Assembly: GCA_946187695.1 (NCBI GenBank)
Contig: CAMHSB010000004.1
Coordinates: 1-64,000, forward strand
Direction: 5' to 3'
Length of the DNA stretch: 64,000 nucleotides
Origin: an uncultured Bacteroidales bacterium
GTDB taxonomy: Bacteria > Bacteroidota > Bacteroidia > Bacteroidales > Paludibacteraceae
A program made the translations under genes and the position numbers. The notes beneath the pieces were generated by a model. That model worked only from the letters and a program-made list of their open reading frames with translations. It searched no databases and was not told the DNA's origin. Shown here piece after piece: positions 6,888 through 15,303 of the stretch. Numbering within the stretch: the stretch's first letter is position 1; each line of letters starts with the position of its first letter.

Positions 6888-9800
6888 ATGAAAAAATTAA
6901 AACTTTTTTTCGCCTGTTTGCTGATGGCAGTCCTCAGCATCGGGCAAGTGTGGGGAGCTGATCCCGCTCCCGTAGGAACAACGCTGTTTAGCGAGGACTT
7001 TAGTGGTTATGCTAAAGATGCTGTTCCTAGTGGAGAAGTAACAACAGCTACAGGACGTGTGGTTTATGGCGGTGCTAATGTTACGTACTCTGTAACAAAC
7101 GGAAGTGGTACTACTAAAATTTATACAGAGAATACTGCTGGAGGAACTTCTCCTGAAATATTAGTGGGTAAAAGTAATGGTACTCTTACGATAGCTGGTA
7201 TTCCTTCTGGAGGAGCAAAGGCAATTACTGTTTCGTACAAACAGAACAAGCAGAAACTAAAAGTTGAATCTACAACAACAGGTTATTCGGGTTCGAAAGA
7301 CGAAAAACCGAGTAGCGTAGGCGCAAATTCAGTTGATATTACCATAGCTGATGGCTCGGCAGAGACTTTTACTTTAGTGTTTACGGGTTCTGGTACATCT
7401 AATGTCCGCGTAGATGACATTTTGGTAACTGTAAAAACCGCAGGTGAAGGTGCAGGTACTCCGACTTGCGCGACTCCGACATTTGATCCGGCAGAGGGTA
7501 CGTTCTATGGCTCGCAGGAGATTGCTATTGCAACAGGTACAGAAGGTGCTTCGATTTATTACACCACGGACGGAACGACTCCGAGTAGTACTAATGGAAC
7601 ACTGTATGAAGATCCGTTTGAGATCACAGCAACGACTACTATCAAAGCTATTGCTGTAAAAGATGGCGCAAATAATAGTGAAGTTGTAAGTGCCACCTAT
7701 ACCGCAGGTGAAGTAGTAACATCTTATTCCATTGATTTTGAGACGAACAATTTAGCTGCATATGTAAACTGGAATTTCGAAAATATTGTTTGTGCATCAA
7801 CAGCAATTACTGCTCATGGAGGTACATACTATGGAAATACAAATGCTAAGTCAACAGCATCTATTACTACTAAAGCGAAATATGCGAATCCTGGAATGTT
7901 GACATTCTATATCTCTAAAGAGTCTGGAAATACATCTGCGTCTTCTTGGTATGCACAAGTGTCTGAAGATGGAGAAGAATGGACGAATGTGGAAACCTTT
8001 GATGCAAAGGGAATGGGCAAAGGTGAATGGAATGAATGTACAGCTGATTTAAGCTCTTATTCTAATGTATATGTTCGTATTTCTTATGGTTCAAGTACTG
8101 CTATTCGTGCAATAGATGACATTGAGTTGGCTGCTGCTTCTGCGACTCCCAAGGCTGCGAAACCGACCTTTGAAACTGGTGATGATTTCGTTACATCGAC
8201 CAGCGTAACTTTGGCCTGCGCAACTGAAGGTGCTTCGATTTATTATACCACTAATGGCGATGTGCCGACTAGCGGTAGCACACTTTATGAGGGCGCTATT
8301 CCTGTAAGCACAACAACAACTATTAAAGCAATTGCAATAGCTGATGGTTATGATGCTAGTCCTGTTGCAGAGAAAACATTTACGAAAGTTGAAGCGTTAG
8401 AGTCTTTGGCAGCATTGTTAGAGGCAACCACTTCTACCGAAACTGCATTTAATGTTGTCATTTCGAATTGGGTTGTAACAGGTGTTAACGGCACACGCGC
8501 ATGGATTGCAGATGCTGCTAATGAGAAGGGAATTCTGCTCTATAAGTCCGGTCACAATTTTGTAGCAGGCAACAAACTGAATGGAGTAGTTATAGGCACT
8601 AAGACCAAACTCTATCAAGGTTATCCGGAGTTGACCTCTTTGGTTTCTACAGATGTTACTGTTACTACCGCAGAGACAGTTACTCCGCGTACTACTACTA
8701 TTGCTGCTTTAACGAGCGGACATCCGAATGAGCAAGGTACGGTTGTTAAACTGGAAGGTGTAACATATGAGTCTTCTGCCCTTTCGGATGGTGTTAACTC
8801 GATTGCTGCTGATAACAAATTATTCAGTTCATTGGCATTGGTTGATGGAACAACTTACGATATTACCGGTGTAGTAGAGTATCTCAATGAAGGCGTAGTT
8901 AAGATTATGCCGCGTTCAGCTGATGACGTTGAAGCTAAATCTGCTGTGGTTGTTCCAACAGCCGCTAACTTGGCTGCATTGAAGGCCGCAGAGAGAGGCA
9001 CATATATCTTGACGCTCACCAATGCCGTTGTTACCTATGTAAATGGCAACAACGCGTTCATTGAGGATGCAACCGGTGGCGCACTGATTTACTTCGCAAG
9101 TCACGGCTATAGCGCTGGTGATTGCCTGAATGGTGATTATCAAGTTGTTACTACCGATTACCAAGGTAAGTTTGAGATTACGGCTATGGAGCCGCAAGCA
9201 GGTGCAGCAACCACAACGGCTGAGATTCCTTTGACAACAGTTACGATCGCTACTCTGAATGCAAGTTTCTCTTCTTACGAGAGCCGCCGCGTTAAGATTG
9301 TAGGCGCAAACGTAACAGATGCTATTAGTGGTGGCGACCGCAACGGTGCTATTAACGATGGTGCAGCTTTGGCAGTTTATGCAGCAGTTGCAAGTACTAT
9401 CACGCTGACCGCTGATGATAATGTAGATATTATCGGTTATCCTGGCTTCCACAACACCGATCAGCAATTGACTGTTTGGGCACAGGCTGATATTACCGTT
9501 AATGAGAAAGAAGATCCGGAATTGGCTTACGATCCTGTTTCCGAGACGATTGAGCAAGGTGCTTCTTGGAGTGCACCGACTTTGACTAACCCGCATAGTT
9601 TAACTATTTCGTCGTACGCATCCAACAATGAGTCCGTAGCAACGGTTTCTGACGAAGGTGTTATTGCACTCGCAGGAGGACTTGGAACGGCTGTGATTAC
9701 AGCACATACTGACGGCGATGCAACTTATGCTGCAGGAAATGCAACTTATACTATTACGGTTAATGAGGCTGGCGTATATTCTATGTCGTTCGACATGACC

Positions 9801-12548
9801 CGTGCAAGTTATGACGCAGCTGCTGATGCACAAGTTGTATGGAACAGTAGCGTAGTAACGATGACTGTTGACAAGGGTACATCTTCTACTAAGGCCAATA
9901 ACTATATTGGAGGAGGATATAATGGAACAACTCTTTGTGCGGATAGCCGATTCTATCCGGGTTCTATCATTACATTCGCTCCGGCAAGTGGTGTGACGAT
10001 TACCAAGGTAGAGTGGACTGCAACTTCCAACTCATATGCAAGTAACTTTGTAAGTGCTGAATGGACTAACGCGACAGCTGCGGCTGAAGGTTCAGTTGTA
10101 ACAATCACTCCTGTTGCTGCTGGTGATTTCTCGGCTACTATAGCGGCAAGCAAACAAGCCCGTGCAACTGGTATCACAGTTTACTACACCGCTGAGTCTG
10201 AGAAAGCAAAACTGGTAGGTTCCATTTCTATTGACAACATTAATACGGCTGTAGGTGAAGATGATATCGTACTGTTAGATATCGCTGCGACTTCCAACCC
10301 GAACAAGAATGCTATTTCTTATGCGATTGAAAGTGGTAGCGAATATGTGAGCATTGTCGGTGAAGGAAAGGCTGCTGCATTCCATGCAATTGCAGAGGGT
10401 ACAGCAACCATTAGTGCAACTATTCCGAATGATTTGGGTAACTATACCGGTGCTTCAACTACATTCAATATTGTTGTAGCTGCTGCTCCTGCAACATTGG
10501 AGAGCATTGCTATCTCCGGTGAGGCATCCGTATTGGAATACACCGCTGGTCAACACTTTAATCCTGCCGGTCTTGTTGTTACCGGAACCTATTCAGATGC
10601 TTCAACTGCTCCGATTACCGAAGGCATCGATTGGACATTTGCTCCGGATCCTCTTACTGAGGGAACAACATCCGTATCCGTAACCGCTACAGTAAGTGAG
10701 ATTAGCAGTTCTGCATTCGTAGTTAACGGCTTGACCGTTAGCGCTGCTGCCGCTCCGACCGTAGATAATGTGGTAATCTTGGCTGTTTACGACACCAAGT
10801 ACTACGCAATGTCCACGACTAATGCGAATAACGGCTTTACCGCTATCGCTGTTGAGTACGATGGTACGCAAGTTACCGTAGAGAGCGAAGCTGAAAAGAC
10901 GGCTATCCAATGGACCAGAACGACCACAGGAGACAATACCACCTTCCAAGATGCTGATAGCAAGTATATGAAGAGTGCAGATGGCGCTTCCATGTCGCTT
11001 GAAACGAGTGTTTGCAACTGGTTATGGGATGCAACAGAAGCATATTATAAGATTTCCGGAACATCGCGTACATTCTTCTTCCAGAACACAAGTGGTGGTA
11101 TCTTCAAGAACTATGCAGTGTCTAACATCGGTGGTACTGGTTACTCTGGCAAGGCACAAGTAATTGTAATCGATCCGGCTAACATCGTTGTTACTTCGAA
11201 GGTAGATCCGGCATTGGCTTATACTCCGGCATCGGATGAAATCACTGTAGGTGACGCTTGGTCAGCTCCGGTTCTCGGCTACGTAGAAGGCTTCGACGGA
11301 TTAGCGGCTATTACTTACGAGTCAAACAATGAGGCTGTTGCTACTGTTACTGACGCTGGTGTTATTGCACTTGCAGGTGGAACTGGAACCGCTACTATTA
11401 CTGCTACGTTCGCAGGTAATGCATCTTATCTTGCAGGTTCGGCTACCTATACCGTTAAGGTAAACGAGCCGGCAGAAGATTGCGATGGTTCCGATGACTT
11501 TAGTACTGCAACTAACACAAGTGCTTCTTCATATAACGTAGAGCGTACAACGACTAATGGCTGGAGTTCTGTTAATTCTGCATTAACTACTATTAACTCG
11601 GAGGCTCGTTGGCTGACCATGCTTGGTAAGACTTCTCAAGTAGGCGTAATTACTTCACCGACTTTGAACGATGGTATCGCTTCATTGAAGATTCGTTACG
11701 CAAACACATTCAATGAGTCAAATGGCGTAAGCTTCAGAGTTGATATCAAGCAAGGTGAAGATATCGTTAAAACCTATACTATCACAAAAGAAAATAGTGA
11801 GGTGGAGAAAGGTACTGTTTACACTGAGATTATTGAGAATATCAATGTAGCAGGTGATTTCCAAATGATATTTACAAACCTCTGTCCTTCAAATGCAGAT
11901 AGCAACAAAGACCGCGTATCGATTGGTAAACTTTGCTGGAAAGGTTATGCAGCTCCTGAACCGCCGACTCCGGTTTATGAGACTGTTCGTTCAGGTCTGA
12001 CCGCTGGTAACTACTACACCGTTTGCTGGCCGAAGAAAATGAAAGATATCAAGGGTGGTACGTTGTGGTCGTTCGCAGGAAAAGATGCAGCCATGGCATA
12101 TCTCATCCAAGAAGACGCTCCGTTCGTTGCAGGTCGTCCGTACATCATCTATGCAACGGCTGACAAACTCGAAGCTGTTGTAGAAGGCGACGATGCAGTT
12201 GCAGGTTCGAACAACGGTCTCCATGGAACGTTAGTTGATATGACAAATTCAGAGCTTCTTGCAGCAGGTGCTACCTACATGCTGAAGGGTAATGCACTTC
12301 GTCCGGTTGGAGGTGGTCACCTCGATGCAAACCGTGCTTATGTGATTTTGGAAGAAATCACCGATGGCGCTCCGGCGGCCAATGTTCCTGCTCATAAGGT
12401 ACGTAAGATGCCGTTGCAAGATCAGACAACTACCGACTGCGAGTTCATCAACGCAGCTGAGGCTCCTGCTAAGATGATGATCAACGGTCAACTCTTCATC
12501 CTCCGCGGAGAGAAGATGTATGACGCAACAGGTCGTCTGGTAAAGTAA
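6888..12548 (+). CDS. giant modular surface protein (1,886 aa)
   Basis: A signal peptide (MKKLKLFFACLLMAVLSIG...) precedes many extracellular modules. Two chitobiase-like repeats (about residues 194-275 and 421-503) share EGASIYYTT and TTTIKAIA. Around the second lie jelly-roll-like anchor domains. Two OB-like/DUF5689-like domains (505-681 and 686-875) contain V-x-G-V-N-G/V-x-Y-V-N-G. Big-type Ig repeats occupy about 876-962, 1106-1285 and 1440-1527, with ESNNEAVATV and GTGTATITA. It ends with the short tail starting MMINGQLFILRGEKMY. No catalytic module is recognised, so adhesion or glycan binding is the best inference. The gene is visibly AT-richer than the core genes. No promoter is seen in the 68 bases upstream. 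Confidence 0.85.
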   Translation: MKKLKLFFACLLMAVLSIGQVWGADPAPVGTTLFSEDFSGYAKDAVPSGEVTTATGRVVYGGANVTYSVTNGSGTTKIYTENTAGGTSPEILVGKSNGTLTIAGIPSGGAKAITVSYKQNKQKLKVESTTTGYSGSKDEKPSSVGANSVDITIADGSAETFTLVFTGSGTSNVRVDDILVTVKTAGEGAGTPTCATPTFDPAEGTFYGSQEIAIATGTEGASIYYTTDGTTPSSTNGTLYEDPFEITATTTIKAIAVKDGANNSEVVSATYTAGEVVTSYSIDFETNNLAAYVNWNFENIVCASTAITAHGGTYYGNTNAKSTASITTKAKYANPGMLTFYISKESGNTSASSWYAQVSEDGEEWTNVETFDAKGMGKGEWNECTADLSSYSNVYVRISYGSSTAIRAIDDIELAAASATPKAAKPTFETGDDFVTSTSVTLACATEGASIYYTTNGDVPTSGSTLYEGAIPVSTTTTIKAIAIADGYDASPVAEKTFTKVEALESLAALLEATTSTETAFNVVISNWVVTGVNGTRAWIADAANEKGILLYKSGHNFVAGNKLNGVVIGTKTKLYQGYPELTSLVSTDVTVTTAETVTPRTTTIAALTSGHPNEQGTVVKLEGVTYESSALSDGVNSIAADNKLFSSLALVDGTTYDITGVVEYLNEGVVKIMPRSADDVEAKSAVVVPTAANLAALKAAERGTYILTLTNAVVTYVNGNNAFIEDATGGALIYFASHGYSAGDCLNGDYQVVTTDYQGKFEITAMEPQAGAATTTAEIPLTTVTIATLNASFSSYESRRVKIVGANVTDAISGGDRNGAINDGAALAVYAAVASTITLTADDNVDIIGYPGFHNTDQQLTVWAQADITVNEKEDPELAYDPVSETIEQGASWSAPTLTNPHSLTISSYASNNESVATVSDEGVIALAGGLGTAVITAHTDGDATYAAGNATYTITVNEAGVYSMSFDMTRASYDAAADAQVVWNSSVVTMTVDKGTSSTKANNYIGGGYNGTTLCADSRFYPGSIITFAPASGVTITKVEWTATSNSYASNFVSAEWTNATAAAEGSVVTITPVAAGDFSATIAASKQARATGITVYYTAESEKAKLVGSISIDNINTAVGEDDIVLLDIAATSNPNKNAISYAIESGSEYVSIVGEGKAAAFHAIAEGTATISATIPNDLGNYTGASTTFNIVVAAAPATLESIAISGEASVLEYTAGQHFNPAGLVVTGTYSDASTAPITEGIDWTFAPDPLTEGTTSVSVTATVSEISSSAFVVNGLTVSAAAAPTVDNVVILAVYDTKYYAMSTTNANNGFTAIAVEYDGTQVTVESEAEKTAIQWTRTTTGDNTTFQDADSKYMKSADGASMSLETSVCNWLWDATEAYYKISGTSRTFFFQNTSGGIFKNYAVSNIGGTGYSGKAQVIVIDPANIVVTSKVDPALAYTPASDEITVGDAWSAPVLGYVEGFDGLAAITYESNNEAVATVTDAGVIALAGGTGTATITATFAGNASYLAGSATYTVKVNEPAEDCDGSDDFSTATNTSASSYNVERTTTNGWSSVNSALTTINSEARWLTMLGKTSQVGVITSPTLNDGIASLKIRYANTFNESNGVSFRVDIKQGEDIVKTYTITKENSEVEKGTVYTEIIENINVAGDFQMIFTNLCPSNADSNKDRVSIGKLCWKGYAAPEPPTPVYETVRSGLTAGNYYTVCWPKKMKDIKGGTLWSFAGKDAAMAYLIQEDAPFVAGRPYIIYATADKLEAVVEGDDAVAGSNNGLHGTLVDMTNSELLAAGATYMLKGNALRPVGGGHLDANRAYVILEEITDGAPAANVPAHKVRKMPLQDQTTTDCEFINAAEAPAKMMINGQLFILRGEKMYDATGRLVK

Positions 12549-12576
12549 GATAAAATGGCACAAAGTTGCGGCAAAA

Positions 12577-12608
12577 TTTGCATATGTCAAAAATTTGCCG
12601 TAACTTTG
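12577..12608 (+). promoter_or_regulatory. promoter of the VapD locus
   Basis: TTTG (12577-12580), 20 bases, TAACTTTG (12601-12608). The spacer begins CATATG, as in the palindromic promoters elsewhere in the window. Confidence 0.8.
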
Positions 12609-12632
12609 CAGCCGAATTAAAAAGGTTAAGTT

Positions 12633-12806
12633 ATGAGTAAAGGTCAGTATGCAGTAGTAAGCCCTGAACTCACAGGACTTGCAGAAGGTGTCAAAGGCGA
12701 GGTGATTAATGTTCGCCAAAATCCGTTCCTCGGGCAGGAAATAGCTGTTCGAGATGCAAATGGTCGTATCTATTTCGGAGAATCTAAGTATTTTACTGCA
12801 ATTTGA
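12633..12806 (+). CDS. 57-aa protein encoded before VapD, possible antitoxin
   Basis: This ORF is below the track cut-off. It begins MSKGQYAVVSPELTGL and ends FGESKYFTAI, with a compact run of strands (GEVINVRQNPF, EIAVRDANGRIYFG) resembling a small SH3-like barrel. It follows a good promoter and ends six bases before the vapD-like gene, in the place taken by the antitoxin in VapXD-type loci. I do not recognise its family, so the antitoxin role is inferred from position only. Confidence 0.6.
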   Translation: MSKGQYAVVSPELTGLAEGVKGEVINVRQNPFLGQEIAVRDANGRIYFGESKYFTAI

Positions 12807-12812
12807 TAAGAC

Positions 12813-13091
12813 ATGTTTGCAATAGCCTTCGATATGGTTGTAAAGGACTTAAAGACCTATTATGGTGAGCCCTATAACAATGCTTATTATGATATTAGTG
12901 TCATAATGGAGCAGTTTGGATTTTATCGTACTCAAGGTAGTGTTTATCTTACGGAGAATACGGATTTTTCCAATCTGGTGCGTGCATTGAACGCCCTGAA
13001 AGCTACGCCATGGTTTACGGCTTCTGTACGAGATATTCGTGCATTCCGTGTTGAGAACTGGTCTGACTTTACTCAATTTATGAAAGAATAA
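12813..13091 (+). CDS. vapD: VapD-like endoribonuclease
   Basis: This 92-residue protein matches VapD throughout: MFAIAFDMVVKDLKTYY at the N-terminus (Cas2-like first strand with the Asp), then YDISVIMEQFGFYRTQGSVY, and WFTASVRDIRAFRVENWSDFT at the C-terminus. VapD proteins are Cas2-fold ribonucleases known from Helicobacter and Haemophilus, where they act as toxins. It forms a two-gene unit with the 57-aa ORF. Together with the two RelE/ParE modules it gives three toxin-type genes within about 7.5 kb. Confidence 0.85.
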   Translation: MFAIAFDMVVKDLKTYYGEPYNNAYYDISVIMEQFGFYRTQGSVYLTENTDFSNLVRALNALKATPWFTASVRDIRAFRVENWSDFTQFMKE

Positions 13092-13103
13092 ACCCAAGCA
13101 ATT

Positions 13104-13229
13104 ATGAAAAAGAATTATATTCAACCCAGCGTAGAGAACGCGCTGTTGACGATGGGCTCCAATGTAATGGCCTGCAGCCAGGGCGTGACGATTAGCACAA
13201 CTCCTATTGAAGGAGAAGGTGGCGATTAA
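13104..13229 (+). CDS. 41-aa MKKxYxxP-type small peptide
   Basis: This small ORF (MKKNYIQPSVENALLTMG..., ending PIEGEGGD) resembles the many short Bacteroidales peptides that begin MKK-x-Y-x-x-P and end in a Gly/Ser/Asp-rich, often Cys-containing tail; here MACSQG is central. It follows vapD by 12 bases and is followed by a strong terminator, so it is probably transcribed with vapD. The function is unknown. A ribosomally made peptide precursor or a small envelope peptide is speculation. Confidence 0.55.
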   Translation: MKKNYIQPSVENALLTMGSNVMACSQGVTISTTPIEGEGGD

Positions 13230-13276
13230 TCCGCACACCCCATCAAAACATTCGCCATCAAGGCGACAAGACATCA

Positions 13277-13307
13277 AGGGCAGCTTCGGCTGCCTTTGGT
13301 GTTTTTT
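13277..13307 (+). terminator. rho-independent terminator after the 41-aa ORF
   Basis: The stem GGCAGC/GCTGCC around a TTCG tetraloop is extended by wobble pairs and followed after a short gap by six T residues. Confidence 0.85.
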
Positions 13308-13667
13308 GATGCGGGTAAAGTGACTAGTAGAACAGGACCATCACGGGATCATCTCCCGAGGACCTTACTTTCAGAACAAAAGAACAAGCACCCCTCTCTG
13401 CCCAAAATTTCCCAAAAATGAGACAAAAAAGAGGAATAATCACTGAAATATTTGCAAATATCAAATATTTGTTGTACCGTCGGCACGCCCCTTCCCTAAA
13501 TAAATTTAGGGTGGGTTCCCTCCGAAGTTACAGTCGCACAGTTGTGCGAATAACAATCTTTTAGCCATAAAAATTAAAATAAATTTTATTTTTACGTCCA
13601 AAATCTTGTACATTCCAAATATTTGTTGTAATTTTGCGGACAAAATTGACGAGAAAGGAAAACAACT
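13308..13667. other. gene-free stretch with palindromes and a decayed promoter
   Basis: No convincing gene is seen. It holds the perfect palindromes CCCTAAATAAATTTAGGG (13494-13511) and CGCACAGTTGTGCG (13531-13544). The stretch at 13449-13480 copies the promoter-like CAAATATTTGTTGTA but then runs into CCG instead of TTTG. A working promoter follows at 13605-13636. Confidence 0.7.
13605..13636 (+). promoter_or_regulatory. promoter of the 43-aa ORF
   Basis: CTTG (13605-13608), 20 bases, TAATTTTG (13629-13636), ending 31 bases before the ATG. Confidence 0.75.
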
Positions 13668-13799
13668 ATGGAAGCAGTTATTTACAAAACTGAGGAGGAA
13701 CGCTTGGAAGCACTCCGTAAGATGGTTGGCATGAGGAAAATTTTTGAGGCTCGCGCCAGAGAGATTTATGAAAAAAAATACGGAGTAAATCAGGGATAA
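13668..13799 (+). CDS. 43-aa hypothetical protein
   Basis: A short charged helical ORF: MEAVIYKTEEERLEALRKMV at the start, then GMRKIFEARAREIYEKKYG. It has its own well-formed promoter and a strong hairpin terminator about 85 bases downstream, so the unit is a complete small transcript. I do not recognise the family. A lone antitoxin fragment or a small regulatory protein are possibilities, with no direct support. Confidence 0.5.
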   Translation: MEAVIYKTEEERLEALRKMVGMRKIFEARAREIYEKKYGVNQG

Positions 13800-13882
13800 A
13801 GACCCATCTATGACGTCCGTAATGCAAACGAGATGCGTTCGAGAGTACCCACAAAAACAAATCATTGTACGATTAATCCAAC

Positions 13883-13914
13883 AAAAAAGCGGTTCATTCG
13901 AGAACCGCTTTTTT
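13883..13914. terminator. bidirectional terminator
   Basis: AAAAAAGCGGTTC, a six-base loop, then GAACCGCTTTTTT. It serves the 43-aa ORF on + and the alkaline phosphatase on -, whose TGA lies inside the hairpin (13894-13896). Confidence 0.9.
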
Positions 13915-15303
13915 GATGAGAGGAACGATGTCCGTGTTATCGTGCCAACCGGAGAAAACGGCGGCGTTGGGACCGATAGCAAAGATAGGAATAGCGTGCG
14001 CAGAGTGCGCGTGAGTCGTCCATCCGATATGCGCCTTCTTGTTAAGCAGCGCAATACCTGCCTCGCCTAAAGCGTTCACCGATTTATACATGTTCTTCGT
14101 ATCTTTCGCCTTTCCCTTGCGAGCTTTCTTATAGAGCGCCTTGAGCTCTTTTTCTTCGTCTGCCGTGATCTCTACCTGCTCCCAGAAACCGAGGTTCTCG
14201 CGATAGAGATTTTGTACTTCAGCCCAAGACGGTTTCTTCTTATCTTTGAAGAGCTGGGTAAACTTATCGCTCAATATCCAAGATGAACATTTCTGGTTTT
14301 GGAGCACGTCCAAATGGAGCGTATAATCGCTGTTGCCGAGCGCGAGTCCACCGGTCTCATGATCGGCGGTAACGACGATCAGCGTCTCGTCCGGATGCTG
14401 CTCGTAGAACTTATATGCCACCTGCATCGCCTCGTCCATATCCCATACCTCACCGATAGCCGTGGCGGCATCGTCCCCGTGGCAGGCATAGTCGATCATA
14501 CCGCCCTCTACCATCATAAAGAACCGCTCGTGCCGAGCCTCCAAGAACGGAATAGCCGTAGAGACGATCTGAGCGAGAGTCAAGTCGCCGGGCTTGCGGT
14601 CGATGGCGTACGACAGATTGGAGCCGTGCTTCGCACCCTCGTCGTCGGTCTTCTGGACGAGAATGAGTTTATCCGCCATGCTTGGCGGATTCATTAGGAG
14701 TTTTTGCGCTTCTTCTACGCCATGCGCAATCGTATAGCCGGCTTCTTCGGCATTGCGGTAGAGGTTCATCTTCTTGTCGTCGTGCTTGCCCTGCGGGTGA
14801 TGGAAGCCGGCACCGCCGAAGAAATCGAAATCGGAAGAGGCAAGTTGTTGACCTATCTTATAATATTTATCGCGATCGGGCACGTGCGCGTAGAAAGCAG
14901 CAGGGGTGGCATGGTCAATGGCGACGGTGGTCATGATGCCGATGCCCCAGCCTTGCGCCTTCAGCTCCTCGGCGATAGTGGTCAGCTTTGCGCTGTCCTG
15001 ATCCATCCCGAGCATGCCGTTGCGGGTCTTGGTGCCTGTTGCCAGACACGTACCTGCTGCGGCGGAGTCCGTGATACCGTTGGTCTTGGAATACGAGGAT
15101 GCGTGACCGGAATAAGGGAACGTGGTCATGAGCGTCTGCACGCGTCCGAGAGGTTCGCCCTGAATGGCGGAACGGTACATCTCCGCTGCAAGGACCTGGT
15201 TGGCTCCCATGCCGTCACCGATGAAATAGAAGACGTATTTAACTTCCGCGTTTGCGACGAGCGCTACTATTAGCAGCATCGCCAGTAGAATTCTTTTTCT
15301 CAT
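13894..15303 (-). CDS. alkaline phosphatase (secreted)
   Basis: This 469-residue enzyme of the alkaline phosphatase superfamily starts with a signal peptide (MRKRILLAMLLIVALVANA). Metal and catalytic motifs are present: FYFIGDGMG, the nucleophile Ser in ITDSAAAGT, IDHATPAAFYAHV, and TADHETGGLALG near the C-terminus, then HSAHAIPIFA. It would release phosphate from monoesters in the periplasm. The start is firm because it opens a signal peptide, yet it lies 65 bases inside the upstream exonuclease gene. The stop sits within a bidirectional terminator. Transcription probably comes from the exonuclease promoter. Confidence 0.93.
   Translation of the reverse strand: MRKRILLAMLLIVALVANAEVKYVFYFIGDGMGANQVLAAEMYRSAIQGEPLGRVQTLMTTFPYSGHASSYSKTNGITDSAAAGTCLATGTKTRNGMLGMDQDSAKLTTIAEELKAQGWGIGIMTTVAIDHATPAAFYAHVPDRDKYYKIGQQLASSDFDFFGGAGFHHPQGKHDDKKMNLYRNAEEAGYTIAHGVEEAQKLLMNPPSMADKLILVQKTDDEGAKHGSNLSYAIDRKPGDLTLAQIVSTAIPFLEARHERFFMMVEGGMIDYACHGDDAATAIGEVWDMDEAMQVAYKFYEQHPDETLIVVTADHETGGLALGNSDYTLHLDVLQNQKCSSWILSDKFTQLFKDKKKPSWAEVQNLYRENLGFWEQVEITADEEKELKALYKKARKGKAKDTKNMYKSVNALGEAGIALLNKKAHIGWTTHAHSAHAIPIFAIGPNAAVFSGWHDNTDIVPLIKKAVLE

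Noticed and set aside
13104-13229. lanthipeptide or other RiPP locus
   Set aside because: The small peptide has a suggestive shape, but no modifying enzyme or dedicated transporter lies nearby.
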